64,000 nucleotides of DNA from NCBI GenBank assembly GCA_050847315.1, contig CP193791.1; one strand, given 5' to 3'. How positions within the stretch are numbered: position 1 is the first letter of the stretch; each line of letters opens with the position of its first letter. The stretch is from Cedecea sp000277545 (GTDB taxonomy: Bacteria; Pseudomonadota; Gammaproteobacteria; Enterobacterales; Enterobacteriaceae). Of the stretch, positions 33,392 through 42,046 are shown one piece after another. Both the position numbers and the translations under genes were made by a program. The notes below the pieces were generated by a model. The model was not told where the DNA came from, ran no database searches, and saw only the letters and a list, made by a program, of their open reading frames with translations.

Positions 33392-35755
33392 TTACAGCCC
33401 CCATACCTCGCATTCCACGCCGTTCACCAGCAATCGACGTCTTTCTCCCTCAGGCAAAGACAGCTTAATCTCGCGCCACGCGGGCAAATAATCCCCCTTG
33501 CGGCTAAAGGCCACGTTAATCTCGTTGGCTGAGCAGGTTATTTCCCAGCGAAGCCAGAGCGCGTTGCCTTCTTTATAGCCCCAGGATTCTCCGTCATCCT
33601 CAAACAACACGCCGTGGGACGTCCCGGTGCCCTGCAGCGGGTAAATTTTTAGCTCACGGACGGTATCGTCCTGCGGGGAAACGTAGCTGATGCGTTCGCT
33701 GTGAGGCAGAGCCGCACCGGCGCGAACCAGCAATGGCAAACGCTCAAGCGGGGCGGGCAGGGTGATGGTCTGGCCGCCGCTAAACCACTGGCCGGAATAA
33801 TAGTCGTACCAGCCGTGCTCATTGGCCGGCAGCCATAAAGTACGTTCGCGTTGTCCTGGTTCCACCACGCTTGCCACCAGAAGATCCCGGCCCAGCAGGA
33901 ACTCATCGCATTCATCAAACGTCTTCACGTCATGTTCATGGTCGAGGAACGTCGGCCTCAGCATGGGTTCATCATCCGCGTGTGCCTGCCACAGCAGCGT
34001 GTAGAAATAGGGCAGCAGGCGATAACGCAGCTCAATGGCGCTGCGGATGGCCGGAGTCACCGCCGGATACATCCAGGGTTCGTTCACTGTGTGGTCATCA
34101 TTCCACGAATGGATGGTGAAGCGCGGGTGCATCACGCCGTTCTGAACCCAGCGCACGAAAAGCTCGGCGTCAGGCTTGTCGCCCGAAAAACCGCCAACGT
34201 CATGCCCGACGTTAAACAGGCCGGACAGGCTCATGCCGACGCCCATCCGCGTGTTGTAACGCAGCGTATCCCAGCTGGTGCGGTTGTCGCCGCTCCACGT
34301 CTGGACGTAGCGCTGCATCCCGGCGCAGCCGGAACGGGAAATCAGATATGGGCGTTTTTCCGGGGAAAATTTCTGCTGAGCCTCCATCGAAGCGCGCATC
34401 ATTAGCAGCGGCATGACCGGGCGAATATGTTTGATGGCTATCGGCTGGCCAAAGCCGTGACAGCGCGCTTCCCCGTCCCACACTTCGTATTCGTTGTTGT
34501 CGTTCCAGGTGGAGCCAATGCCCATTTCCAGCAGCTGTGTGGTAACGCCAGCCTGCCACCATTTCACCGTGGCCGGGTTGGTGAAGTCCAGATGAGAGCC
34601 TTCATCGTCCCAGAAGCTGGAGTGTTCCGGCGCATCGGATTCCGAATCTTTGATAAACAGCCCGCCTTTGGCAACCTCCTCATAACGCGGATGATCCTGC
34701 AGCAGACAAGGCTTGATGTTGGCCGCAAGGCGGATCCCGGCCGCCATAAACGCCTGGCTCATCACCTTCGGCTGCGGCACCTTTTCATAATTCCAGTTAA
34801 ACACGTAGCGTTTGTTATTGATGGAGGTGTAGCCCGACGAAAGCTGGAATGAGTCGCACGGAATCGCGTGCTGCTGACTCAGCCGAATAAAGTTCATCAG
34901 CTGATTTTGGGCGTCGGGTGCGTCGGTGTAATGCATCGTTGAGCCGCTGTAGCCGAGGCTCCATTTTGGCCCGAAGAAGGTTTTCCCGGTCAGGCGCACG
35001 AAGGCCTTGGTGACGTCCAGCACGCGCGGGCCGAGAAACAGGTAATAGTCCAGATCGCCGGCTTCTGCCTGCCAGCGGCGATAGGCCAGATGATAGTTGT
35101 CTATCTCGTTGCCCAGATCCAGCCAGCAGCTGCTCAGGTTGTCATAGAACAGGCCAAAGCTGACGTCGTCCCGGCGCGTAATGGTGAAGGGAATATGCTT
35201 GTAAAGCGGGTCGGTCGACACCGCGTTATAGCCCATTGCGTCCAGATTACGCATCTCATAGCGCCTGCCGGTGCGGTTAAGCGGCCCGGCTTTTTCACCC
35301 AGCCCGTAAAAGCGCTCCCCGGCAAAGCGCCGCTGATAGTGGGCCACGCCATCGCCGTGAGCGTTAAGCTGGTAAGCGCTGGTGGGGCGATCGCAGGCGA
35401 GGGGCAGCCATTCGCCCTGGGCGGATTTGTATTCCCACTCCAGATAAAGCGGCTGGCGCACGGTCACGCGCAGGCTTTCGCTACTGATGATGAGCCTATC
35501 CGATTGCTGTTCCAGCGTGAAGCCGGGCAGGGTAAACCCGGCGTGGCTTTCGCGGTCGCGTCCCTCCCACGGGACATCCTGCTGCGGGGCGATGCTCCAG
35601 GTGCGGTCCAGCGCCAGGCCCTGTTGACGTTTAATCAGCACGCGAAACAGCTTATCTTCCAGCACATACAGGTGCAGCGAATGCTTGCCGTCGAGGGTCA
35701 GGATAACCTGGCTGTCATCTTGTTTTGCGAGCGTCCAGTTCTTAAGTGTTTTCAT
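33392..35755 (-). CDS. Glycoside hydrolase family 31 (alpha-glucosidase/xylosidase type)
   Basis: A 787-residue cytoplasmic glycosidase of family GH31; no signal peptide. The nucleophile motif WNDNNE is around residue 430 and the acid/base motif WSGDNRTSW around residue 500. The N-terminal beta domain includes RFYGLGEKAG. GH31 enzymes release alpha-linked glucose or xylose; the substrate here is not predictable. It lies 14 bases downstream of an MFS permease gene on the same strand and near a LacI-type regulator, so the three form a sugar-utilisation unit. This unit is not present between ybiT and moeB in E. coli. Confidence 0.92.
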   Translation of the reverse strand: MKTLKNWTLAKQDDSQVILTLDGKHSLHLYVLEDKLFRVLIKRQQGLALDRTWSIAPQQDVPWEGRDRESHAGFTLPGFTLEQQSDRLIISSESLRVTVRQPLYLEWEYKSAQGEWLPLACDRPTSAYQLNAHGDGVAHYQRRFAGERFYGLGEKAGPLNRTGRRYEMRNLDAMGYNAVSTDPLYKHIPFTITRRDDVSFGLFYDNLSSCWLDLGNEIDNYHLAYRRWQAEAGDLDYYLFLGPRVLDVTKAFVRLTGKTFFGPKWSLGYSGSTMHYTDAPDAQNQLMNFIRLSQQHAIPCDSFQLSSGYTSINNKRYVFNWNYEKVPQPKVMSQAFMAAGIRLAANIKPCLLQDHPRYEEVAKGGLFIKDSESDAPEHSSFWDDEGSHLDFTNPATVKWWQAGVTTQLLEMGIGSTWNDNNEYEVWDGEARCHGFGQPIAIKHIRPVMPLLMMRASMEAQQKFSPEKRPYLISRSGCAGMQRYVQTWSGDNRTSWDTLRYNTRMGVGMSLSGLFNVGHDVGGFSGDKPDAELFVRWVQNGVMHPRFTIHSWNDDHTVNEPWMYPAVTPAIRSAIELRYRLLPYFYTLLWQAHADDEPMLRPTFLDHEHDVKTFDECDEFLLGRDLLVASVVEPGQRERTLWLPANEHGWYDYYSGQWFSGGQTITLPAPLERLPLLVRAGAALPHSERISYVSPQDDTVRELKIYPLQGTGTSHGVLFEDDGESWGYKEGNALWLRWEITCSANEINVAFSRKGDYLPAWREIKLSLPEGERRRLLVNGVECEVWGL

Positions 35756-35769
35756 GAGAGACCATCCAT

Positions 35770-37071
35770 TCAGGTGCGTTTTGCGCGGCGTTCGGCGATA
35801 AATGCCACCAGGAACACCGCGCCGATCAGATCAAAAAAGCCCATGGCGATAAACAGCGGGTTGAAGCCAATCTTGTCGGCGGTCACGCCGATGATCAGAG
35901 AGAAGATAAAGCTGGCAATCCAGGCCGCCGAACCGCGCATGCCGTTGACGGTGGCCATCTGGCCTTTATCAAAAGAGTCCACCACCAGCGCGCTGAGCAT
36001 GCAGGAGATAATCTGGTGCCCGAAGCCGCCGATGGAGATAAGCAGGATGGCAATCCAGGGATCTTTGGTGACGGCGACCAGCGCCAGAGAAAGCATCAGG
36101 AACGCGCCGGTTACCGAACTCGCCACCACGGAATTGGTGCGCGAGCAGCCAAAAATACGGACGTAAACTTTGGTCAGATAGCCGCTGGCAATGCTGCCGA
36201 TATCGGCGGCGAGGAACGGCAGCCAGGCGAACATAGCAATCTGTTTGAGATCCATTCCGCGTTCGTTGGCCAGGTAAAGCGGAACCCAAAAGCTCAGGAC
36301 CGCCCAGGCGGGTTCCGCCATAAAAGCTGGAATGGCGATGCCGTAAAAGCGTTTATTTTTGGAGACGGTTTTCAGGGCGGTGAAAAACGGCAGTTTCACG
36401 GTGGGCGGCTCGTTGTCCTGCTTGATGAACGCCAGTTCTTCCTTGCTCAGGTTCGGGTGCTGTTCCGGGTTGTGGTAAAACAGCCACCACAGCACAACCC
36501 ACCCTAGCGCCAGCGCGCCGCTGAACATAAAGGCACCCTGCCAGCCAAAAAAACTGTGGGCAAAATAGATAATCGGCGGAGCCAGCATTGCGCCGATGGA
36601 AAAGCCCACCCCGGCCCAGCCTGCGGCAATCGGTCGCTCTTTTTTCGGGAACCATTCACCCAGCGTTTTGGCGTTGGCGGGCGTGGCTGCGGCCTCCGCA
36701 CCGCCCATCATGAAGCGCAAAATAGCCAGCTGTAACCAGCTCCCGGCGCCGGCATGCAGCATGCACATCACCGCCCAGATGCTGGCGCAGATCAGAAAGC
36801 CGATCTTCAGGCCAATCACGTCGATCAGCCAGCCGCAGAGAGGCTGGAACAGGGTATAGGCCAGCTGAAAAGCACCGACTATCCAGGAATATTGTTCGGT
36901 GGTAATGCCGAGGGAGGTTTTCAGTTCAGGCGCCAGGATCCCCAGCGCATTACGCGTGATGTAATTCACGGTGACGCCAAGTAAGAACAGAACCAGAACC
37001 CACCAGCGCAAATGTCGGAAAACGCGTCCTGCCTTAACGGCGGTTATCGGTTGGTCGATGCCATGACTCAT
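35770..37071 (-). CDS. MFS transporter, anion:cation symporter family (ExuT/GudP-like)
   Basis: A 433-residue permease with twelve hydrophobic segments and the opening VNYITRNALGILAPELKTSLG typical of the ACS family, which carries hexuronates, sugar acids and related glycosides. It presumably imports the substrate of the adjacent GH31 enzyme. GGTGGAGTG before the ATG is a good ribosome site. It is divergent from the LacI-type regulator across a 295-base region and is the first gene of the operon. Confidence 0.9.
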   Translation of the reverse strand: MSHGIDQPITAVKAGRVFRHLRWWVLVLFLLGVTVNYITRNALGILAPELKTSLGITTEQYSWIVGAFQLAYTLFQPLCGWLIDVIGLKIGFLICASIWAVMCMLHAGAGSWLQLAILRFMMGGAEAAATPANAKTLGEWFPKKERPIAAGWAGVGFSIGAMLAPPIIYFAHSFFGWQGAFMFSGALALGWVVLWWLFYHNPEQHPNLSKEELAFIKQDNEPPTVKLPFFTALKTVSKNKRFYGIAIPAFMAEPAWAVLSFWVPLYLANERGMDLKQIAMFAWLPFLAADIGSIASGYLTKVYVRIFGCSRTNSVVASSVTGAFLMLSLALVAVTKDPWIAILLISIGGFGHQIISCMLSALVVDSFDKGQMATVNGMRGSAAWIASFIFSLIIGVTADKIGFNPLFIAMGFFDLIGAVFLVAFIAERRAKRT

Positions 37072-37366
37072 AGTTCACTCCACCTTGTAGGGTAATTAGT
37101 AGAATTGGTATGCCACTATTTTTGGCGATGGATGTATTTTAATTATTTGATTTTTATGTATTTAATTTTATTTGTGCTTTCAGTGAGAACCTTATTGGTT
37201 TACAAAATGGAGCGTAATTGAGTTATCAGCCAACCAATAGCGCAATTTTTGCAAATATTTTCACTACCTCGATCCGACGCGAAGAAATAACGCTAAATCT
37301 CCGGCACTATGGCGTACTCGCAGTCATGAAAATTTTTTCATTTCACAAACGGGCGTCGATCACAAA
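37072..37366. promoter_or_regulatory. Divergent promoter region of the GH31 island
   Basis: 295 AT-rich bases between the MFS and LacI-type genes. TGGTATGCCA (37106-37115), an 8/10 palindrome 35 bases from the MFS start, is a candidate operator. No CRP site was recognised. Nothing else stands out. Confidence 0.4.
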
Positions 37367-38437
37367 ATGAGTAAAACGCTAAAAATCACCGAAATTGCCG
37401 CGCAAACGGGGCTGTCGATAAGCACCGTTTCCCGCGTGCTGGCGGGTAAGGGGAATACCAGCGAGTCGGCCCGCCAGCGGGTACTGGCCTGCGCCAAAGC
37501 TAAGGGGGTATTGCAGGGCATTGCCGCGGGCAGATTATTGGTCAACAGCCTGGTGGTTTTTGCGCCCCGTCGGGCGTTTGATGAGCGGCTGGACGTCTTC
37601 TACTACCGGGTGATGCAGGGCATCGGCAAGGCGCTGGTGCCTCACGACGCCAGGCTGCGCTTCTGCGCGCTGGAAGAGAATGACAGCGATACCGGACTGT
37701 TTCTCAGCAAGATGAACGAGCCGGAAACCGAAGCGGCCATTCTGCTGGGGATTGATGATCCGCACATCCACGATCTGGCGGCGGATCTGGGCAAGCCTTG
37801 CGTGCTGATCAACTGCCAGGATCGCAAAATGCGTCTTTCAGGCGTGGCGCCGGATCACCTGATGACCGGCCGCTTTGCCGCAAATTATCTGTTCGACATG
37901 GGGCATAAAGGCGTACTGACGGTAATGTGCCTGCGTCGCTACACCATGGAACAGCGCCTGGCCGGGATTCGGGATGCGTGGGACAGCCGTAATTTGTCGT
38001 TTGATGAGACCCGGCATTTGTTAGTCGCCCAAAGCTTCGGTGCCAAAGAGAGCGAGGCCTTAATCAGCGACTATCTGGCCGTTACGCCGCGGCCGGCCTG
38101 GCCGAGCGCGCTGTTAGTCGGCGGCGACTTTATGGCGGCAGGTGCCGTTAGTGCTCTGCAAAAAGCAGGGCTGCGCGTGCCGCAGGATATGTCGGTAATG
38201 AGCATCGATGGCTTTAACCTGGCCGAAATCCATGACGTGCCTTTAACCTCGGTTCATGTTCCCAGGGACGAGCTGGGTGAGGAGGCGGTTCAACTGCTGC
38301 AGCAGCGCCTGATGCGCCCGGAAGCGCCGGTGGTGAATATTCTGTTGGGCGGTACGCTAAAGGTGCAGGCGTCAGTGCGGCGCGTGGGAGCGGGGAAAGG
38401 TCGACCGGCGGTGACCAGCGATAAACTCTACGACTGA
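37367..38437 (+). CDS. LacI-family regulator of the GH31 island
   Basis: A 356-residue LacI-type repressor. The N-terminal helix-turn-helix and hinge (LKITEIAAQTGLSISTVSRV and following residues) are clear, then a sugar-binding core with PSALLVGGDFMAAGAVSALQ and MSVMSIDGFNLAEIHDVPLT. It is divergent from the MFS-GH31 operon, its likely target. The ribosome site before the ATG is weak, which suggests low expression. The effector is unknown. Confidence 0.92.
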   Translation: MSKTLKITEIAAQTGLSISTVSRVLAGKGNTSESARQRVLACAKAKGVLQGIAAGRLLVNSLVVFAPRRAFDERLDVFYYRVMQGIGKALVPHDARLRFCALEENDSDTGLFLSKMNEPETEAAILLGIDDPHIHDLAADLGKPCVLINCQDRKMRLSGVAPDHLMTGRFAANYLFDMGHKGVLTVMCLRRYTMEQRLAGIRDAWDSRNLSFDETRHLLVAQSFGAKESEALISDYLAVTPRPAWPSALLVGGDFMAAGAVSALQKAGLRVPQDMSVMSIDGFNLAEIHDVPLTSVHVPRDELGEEAVQLLQQRLMRPEAPVVNILLGGTLKVQASVRRVGAGKGRPAVTSDKLYD

Positions 38438-38526
38438 GCAGAAAAAAAGCATAAATAAACCCTAAACAGCGCAGGTTCTTTGCCTTGCGCCCGAAGTTTA
38501 AATCCCTACTATAGGCCGCGGAAGAC

Positions 38527-38766
38527 TTGCAGTATCTCGTTAGGCGAGGCTCCTGTACAAACATAGGTTGCTGATCTGACGACGTCGAGAGACGCCCAAG
38601 ATTAGGACAGGTTATATCGAGCGAAGGTATAACCCCAGGTAACTTCCCCCGCTTTAGGGGATACGTTGTGCAGTGCTAAAACCGAGACATGGAGATAGCG
38701 TCAGCACTCTCATATCTTGCTTCGCCCCAGGATGAGGACTGTTTATTTTTAAAACAGTAACCGGGG
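38527..38766 (+). promoter_or_regulatory. M-box (ykoK) magnesium riboswitch
   Basis: The 336-base leader of mgtE contains hallmark M-box segments: CGTTAGGCGAGGCTCCTGTA (38538 onward) and GTGCAGTGCTAAAACCGAGA (from about 38667), with AGGTTGCTGATCTGACGACG and GACGCCCAAGA between. Mg-bound folding should reduce mgtE expression. A final hairpin (ACTGTTT/AAACAGT) and CCCC (38725-38728) that can pair with the GGGG ribosome site (38763-38766) suggest translational control. No T-run terminator was seen. Outer limits are approximate. Confidence 0.88.
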
Positions 38767-38773
38767 AAAAATC

Positions 38774-39820
38774 ATGACCTTTTCAACTAATACCTCAGCG
38801 CACACCCGCGCTTCACTGGCCGTGTCCGTCAAACTGCCATCCTCAGACTCACAAAACACCGTGCTGGCTTACCTGAGCCAGGATTACATCGCTTTACCGC
38901 CGGGCACTTCGGTGCAGGATGCGCAGGCGTTGTTCTGTTCGGGCATTAAAAATGAGCAGATCCCGTCGCAGATATTTGTGGTGGACGACGATGCTCATCT
39001 GTTTGGCCTCGTGCCGGTAAAATCACTGCTGCAGGCCGATAAAGAGGCGCTACTCAGCGATCTGATGCGGCCCGTGGCGTTCTCATTAACGCCGGAAAAA
39101 ACGCGGCATGAAGCCTGCGTGGATATTAAAAAGGCGGGCGCTAACTACATCCCTGTTTTGAGCTACGGCAAGCTGAAAGGCGTGCTGGGCCCGCAGGAAA
39201 TCGCTCAGCTGCTTGAGGACGAAAACACGCTGGACAGCCAGCTGCAGGGCGCGTCGTCGCCGCTGGAAACGCCCTATCTGCAAAGCAGCGTCTTTACGCT
39301 GTGGCGCAAAAGATCGGTCTGGCTGCTGCTGCTGTTTGTGGCCGAGGCTTACACCAGCTCGGTGATTAAATCGTTTGAAGATCAGCTTGAGGCGGCGATT
39401 GCGCTGGCGTTCTTTATCCCGTTGCTTATTGGCACCGGCGGCAATACCGGCACACAAATTACCTCGACGCTGGTCAGGGCGATGGCGCTAGGCGAAGTGG
39501 GGCTAAAGGATTTGGGCGCTATTTTGCGCAAGGAGATCTCGGCCTCGGTGCTCATTGCCTTAACCATTGGCACCGCCGGGTTTATTCGGGCCTGGATGCT
39601 GGGCGTGGGTATGGAAGTGATGATGGTGGTCAGCCTGACGCTCATCGCCATCACCGTCTGGAGCGCGATTGTTTCTTCGATTATTCCGATGCTGCTTCGT
39701 AAGGTGAATATCGATCCGGCCGTGGTGTCGGCGCCGTTTATCACGACCTTAATCGACGGAACCGGGCTGCTGATTTACTTCGAAATTGCCAAGGTGATGC
39801 TCACCGATCTGGCGGTCTAA
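38774..39820 (+). CDS. mgtE: Magnesium transporter MgtE (short form)
   Basis: A 348-residue Mg2+ channel of the MgtE/SLC41 family. A pair of CBS domains occupies about residues 28-160 and the membrane domain with five segments about 175-345. The conserved LIGTGGNTGTQITSTLVRAMALGE motif of the pore is present. It lacks the large superhelical MgtE N domain of typical 450-residue members, so its gating must rely on the CBS pair. A magnesium riboswitch precedes it and a terminator follows. It has no counterpart in E. coli at this site. Confidence 0.92.
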   Translation: MTFSTNTSAHTRASLAVSVKLPSSDSQNTVLAYLSQDYIALPPGTSVQDAQALFCSGIKNEQIPSQIFVVDDDAHLFGLVPVKSLLQADKEALLSDLMRPVAFSLTPEKTRHEACVDIKKAGANYIPVLSYGKLKGVLGPQEIAQLLEDENTLDSQLQGASSPLETPYLQSSVFTLWRKRSVWLLLLFVAEAYTSSVIKSFEDQLEAAIALAFFIPLLIGTGGNTGTQITSTLVRAMALGEVGLKDLGAILRKEISASVLIALTIGTAGFIRAWMLGVGMEVMMVVSLTLIAITVWSAIVSSIIPMLLRKVNIDPAVVSAPFITTLIDGTGLLIYFEIAKVMLTDLAV

Positions 39821-39824
39821 AAAT

Positions 39825-39853
39825 AACGGGGATAATGATATCCCCGTTTTCGT
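39825..39853. terminator. Bidirectional terminator between mgtE and moeB
   Basis: AACGGGGATA (39825-39834) pairs with TATCCCCGTT (39839-39848) with an ATGA loop; T-rich tracts occur on both strands. It serves the convergent mgtE and moeB genes. Confidence 0.9.
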
Positions 39854-39855
39854 TT

Positions 39856-40602
39856 CTACCCGCACACTTCACACTGCGGGTTACGTGCCAGCTTCATCTC
39901 TCTGAACTGACAGGTCATCGCATCGTAAAGCACGATTTTCCCGCGCGCTGGGGTGCCGTAGTTTGCCAGCAGCTTGATGGCCTCCATGGCTTCCAGCGAG
40001 CCGATAATCCCGACCAGCGGGGCCATAACGCCAGCCTCAACGCAGCTCAGCGTACTTTCGCCAAACAGACGGCTCAGGCAGCGGTAGCAGGGCTCGTTAT
40101 CCTGATACGTGAAGACGCTAATCTGGCCCTCCATGCGAATGGCCGCCCCGGACACCAGCGGGATCTTATGCTGATGGCAGCCGCGATTGAGCTGGTTGCG
40201 TATAGCCACGTTATCCGTGCAGTCCAGCACCACATCGTGGCGGGCGATTAACCCGGAAAGCTGAGGGTATTCGAGCATCGCATTGACGGTGTCGAGTTGG
40301 ATATGCGGATTAATCGCCGCCAGTGAATCCCGCGCGGAATCCACCTTCGGTTTGCCAATTGTGGCATCGCTGTGCAGCGTTTGCCGCTGGAGGTTCGAGA
40401 GCGAAACGGTGTCGAAATCGAGCAGCGTGAGCTGGCCCACGCCCGCGGCTGCCAGATACTGTGCCGCCGCGCAGCCCAGCCCGCCCAGCCCGACGATGAG
40501 CACTCGCGAAGCCTTAAGCTTTTCCTGGCCGTCAAAGTCAAAGCCGCGCAGCACAATCTGGCGGTTGTAGCGCAGCATCTCCTCATCGCTAAGCTCGACC
40601 AT
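39856..40602 (-). CDS. moeB: Molybdopterin-synthase adenylyltransferase
   Basis: Activates the C-terminus of MoaD by adenylation for sulfur transfer in molybdopterin synthesis (E1-like enzyme). The 248-residue protein has the nucleotide loop GLGGLGC, the zinc Cys pairs CYRCLSR and CEVCG, and DCTDN. The start at 40602 reproduces E. coli MoeB; a longer frame extends into moeA. It begins one base after the moeA stop, with its GGAGG site inside the moeA end. The last codon differs from E. coli (ends CG rather than CGQ). Confidence 0.97.
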   Translation of the reverse strand: MVELSDEEMLRYNRQIVLRGFDFDGQEKLKASRVLIVGLGGLGCAAAQYLAAAGVGQLTLLDFDTVSLSNLQRQTLHSDATIGKPKVDSARDSLAAINPHIQLDTVNAMLEYPQLSGLIARHDVVLDCTDNVAIRNQLNRGCHQHKIPLVSGAAIRMEGQISVFTYQDNEPCYRCLSRLFGESTLSCVEAGVMAPLVGIIGSLEAMEAIKLLANYGTPARGKIVLYDAMTCQFREMKLARNPQCEVCG

Positions 40603-40603
40603 T

Positions 40604-41836
40604 TCAGCCTCCGAACAGCGGATTAAACGGTTCGACCTCAACCCATTCCCCGGCCTCTACGTTGCCGCGTTCGCGCTCCAGCACCACAAAACAGTTGGCC
40701 TGGCTGAAGGAGCTGAAAATATGCGATCCCTGATGCCCGGTGCTTAACACTTCCAGGTCGCCTTGCTCATTGCGGCGAAGAATGCCGCGCTGGAAGTCGA
40801 GGCGGCCAGGGGATTTCTTCAGCTTGCCGACGGTGCGAACGCGCATGCGCGGCGGCAGAGGGCTGGCGATTTGCCCGCTCAGCTTCGCCAGCAGCGGCTG
40901 CACTAGCTGGTAGAACGTCAGAGCGGCGGAAACCGGGTTGCCCGGCAGACCGCAGAACCAGCTGTTTTTCAGGCGTCCAAAGGCAAACGGTTTGCCCGGT
41001 TTAATCGCCAGCTTCCAGAAGCCGACTTCGCCCAGCTCTTCGAGGATTTGTTTGGTGTAATCGGCTTCGCCCACGGAAACACCGCCGCTGCTGATGACCA
41101 CATCTGCCCGGCTGTCCGCTTCGTTAAACACCGCGCGAAGGGCCGCCTGGTCATCCCGAACGATGCCGAGGTCGATCACTTCACAGCCCAGCTGCTCCAG
41201 CATGACGTGCACAGCCAGGCGGTTGGTATCGTAGATTTGGCCTTCGGCCAGCGGCAGGCCCGGAAGTTGGAGTTCATCGCCGGTGGAGAACACCGCCGCA
41301 CGCACTTTGCGAAAGACCTTCACTTCCGGGATGCCCAGAGAGGCAATCAGCGGCAGTTCGGCGGCGGTTAATTTCACGCCTGCGGCCAGCACGCTGGCGC
41401 CCTGATGGATATCCTCACCGCGACGGCGAATATTCTGGCCGTTCTTCACCGGAGCGTTAAAACGCACGCCGCTTTCGGTGACTTCCGTCTCTTCCTGCAT
41501 CACAACGGCTTCAGCTCCGACAGGGATCGGCGCGCCGGTCATGATGCGCACGCAGGTGCCCGCAGGCCATTCACCGCTAAACGGTTGTCCGGCGAAGGCT
41601 TTCCCGGCGACGTGCAGTGCGCCCCCGGCTTTGATATCCGCCAGCCGCACCGCGTAGCCGTCCATCGCTGAGTTATCGAAACCTGGGACATCCAGCGGCG
41701 AGACCACCGGGGACGCCGTGACGCGGCCCGTGGCCAGCAGCAGCGGCAGGGTTTCTGTTTCAGACAACGGATGAATACGGGACAGCATCTGTTCAAGTGC
41801 GGTTTCAAGCGGGATCAGCCCGGCGGTAAATTCCAT
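40604..41836 (-). CDS. moeA: Molybdopterin molybdenumtransferase
   Basis: Inserts molybdate into adenylated molybdopterin to form the molybdenum cofactor. The 410-residue length matches E. coli MoeA (411). Recognisable features are the N-terminal NSAMDGYAV segment, SSGGVSVGEAD of the MoCF-binding domain and GLPGNPVSAALTF. It forms an operon with moeB on the minus strand. Gene order moeA-moeB and the following iaaA-gsi block match E. coli, but an autotransporter gene has been inserted upstream, between moeA and iaaA. Confidence 0.97.
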   Translation of the reverse strand: MEFTAGLIPLETALEQMLSRIHPLSETETLPLLLATGRVTASPVVSPLDVPGFDNSAMDGYAVRLADIKAGGALHVAGKAFAGQPFSGEWPAGTCVRIMTGAPIPVGAEAVVMQEETEVTESGVRFNAPVKNGQNIRRRGEDIHQGASVLAAGVKLTAAELPLIASLGIPEVKVFRKVRAAVFSTGDELQLPGLPLAEGQIYDTNRLAVHVMLEQLGCEVIDLGIVRDDQAALRAVFNEADSRADVVISSGGVSVGEADYTKQILEELGEVGFWKLAIKPGKPFAFGRLKNSWFCGLPGNPVSAALTFYQLVQPLLAKLSGQIASPLPPRMRVRTVGKLKKSPGRLDFQRGILRRNEQGDLEVLSTGHQGSHIFSSFSQANCFVVLERERGNVEAGEWVEVEPFNPLFGG

Positions 41837-42046
41837 TCATGACTCCTGGGGCAGGGGCAAAATAAGGCCTTAGTATGGCAGAAAACGCCGCCTGACGGCA
41901 TGTCTGGGATCAGCAAAAACCTTTCGTCAGTGGTCGGACATGCGTTACATCACGTTGTCACGTTTCTTCTTTACGCTCGGCCTGCGTGTCAATCGCCATT
42001 GGCTATAGTCATTGTGGCTAATAAAAAACCTTGCAAGGAAGAACTG

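Noticed and set aside
35090..36166. 358-codon open frame opposite the GH31 and MFS genes
   Set aside because: It spans the junction of two well-recognised genes on the other strand and lacks a ribosome site.
37106..37115. TGGTATGCCA as a definite LacI-family operator
   Set aside because: LacI-type operators usually have a central CG and longer arms, so it is kept only as a weak candidate within the spacer entry.
41900..42046. Longer N-terminus for the autotransporter esterase
   Set aside because: It would bury the signal peptide; the ATG at 42047 has a good ribosome site and a standard signal sequence.
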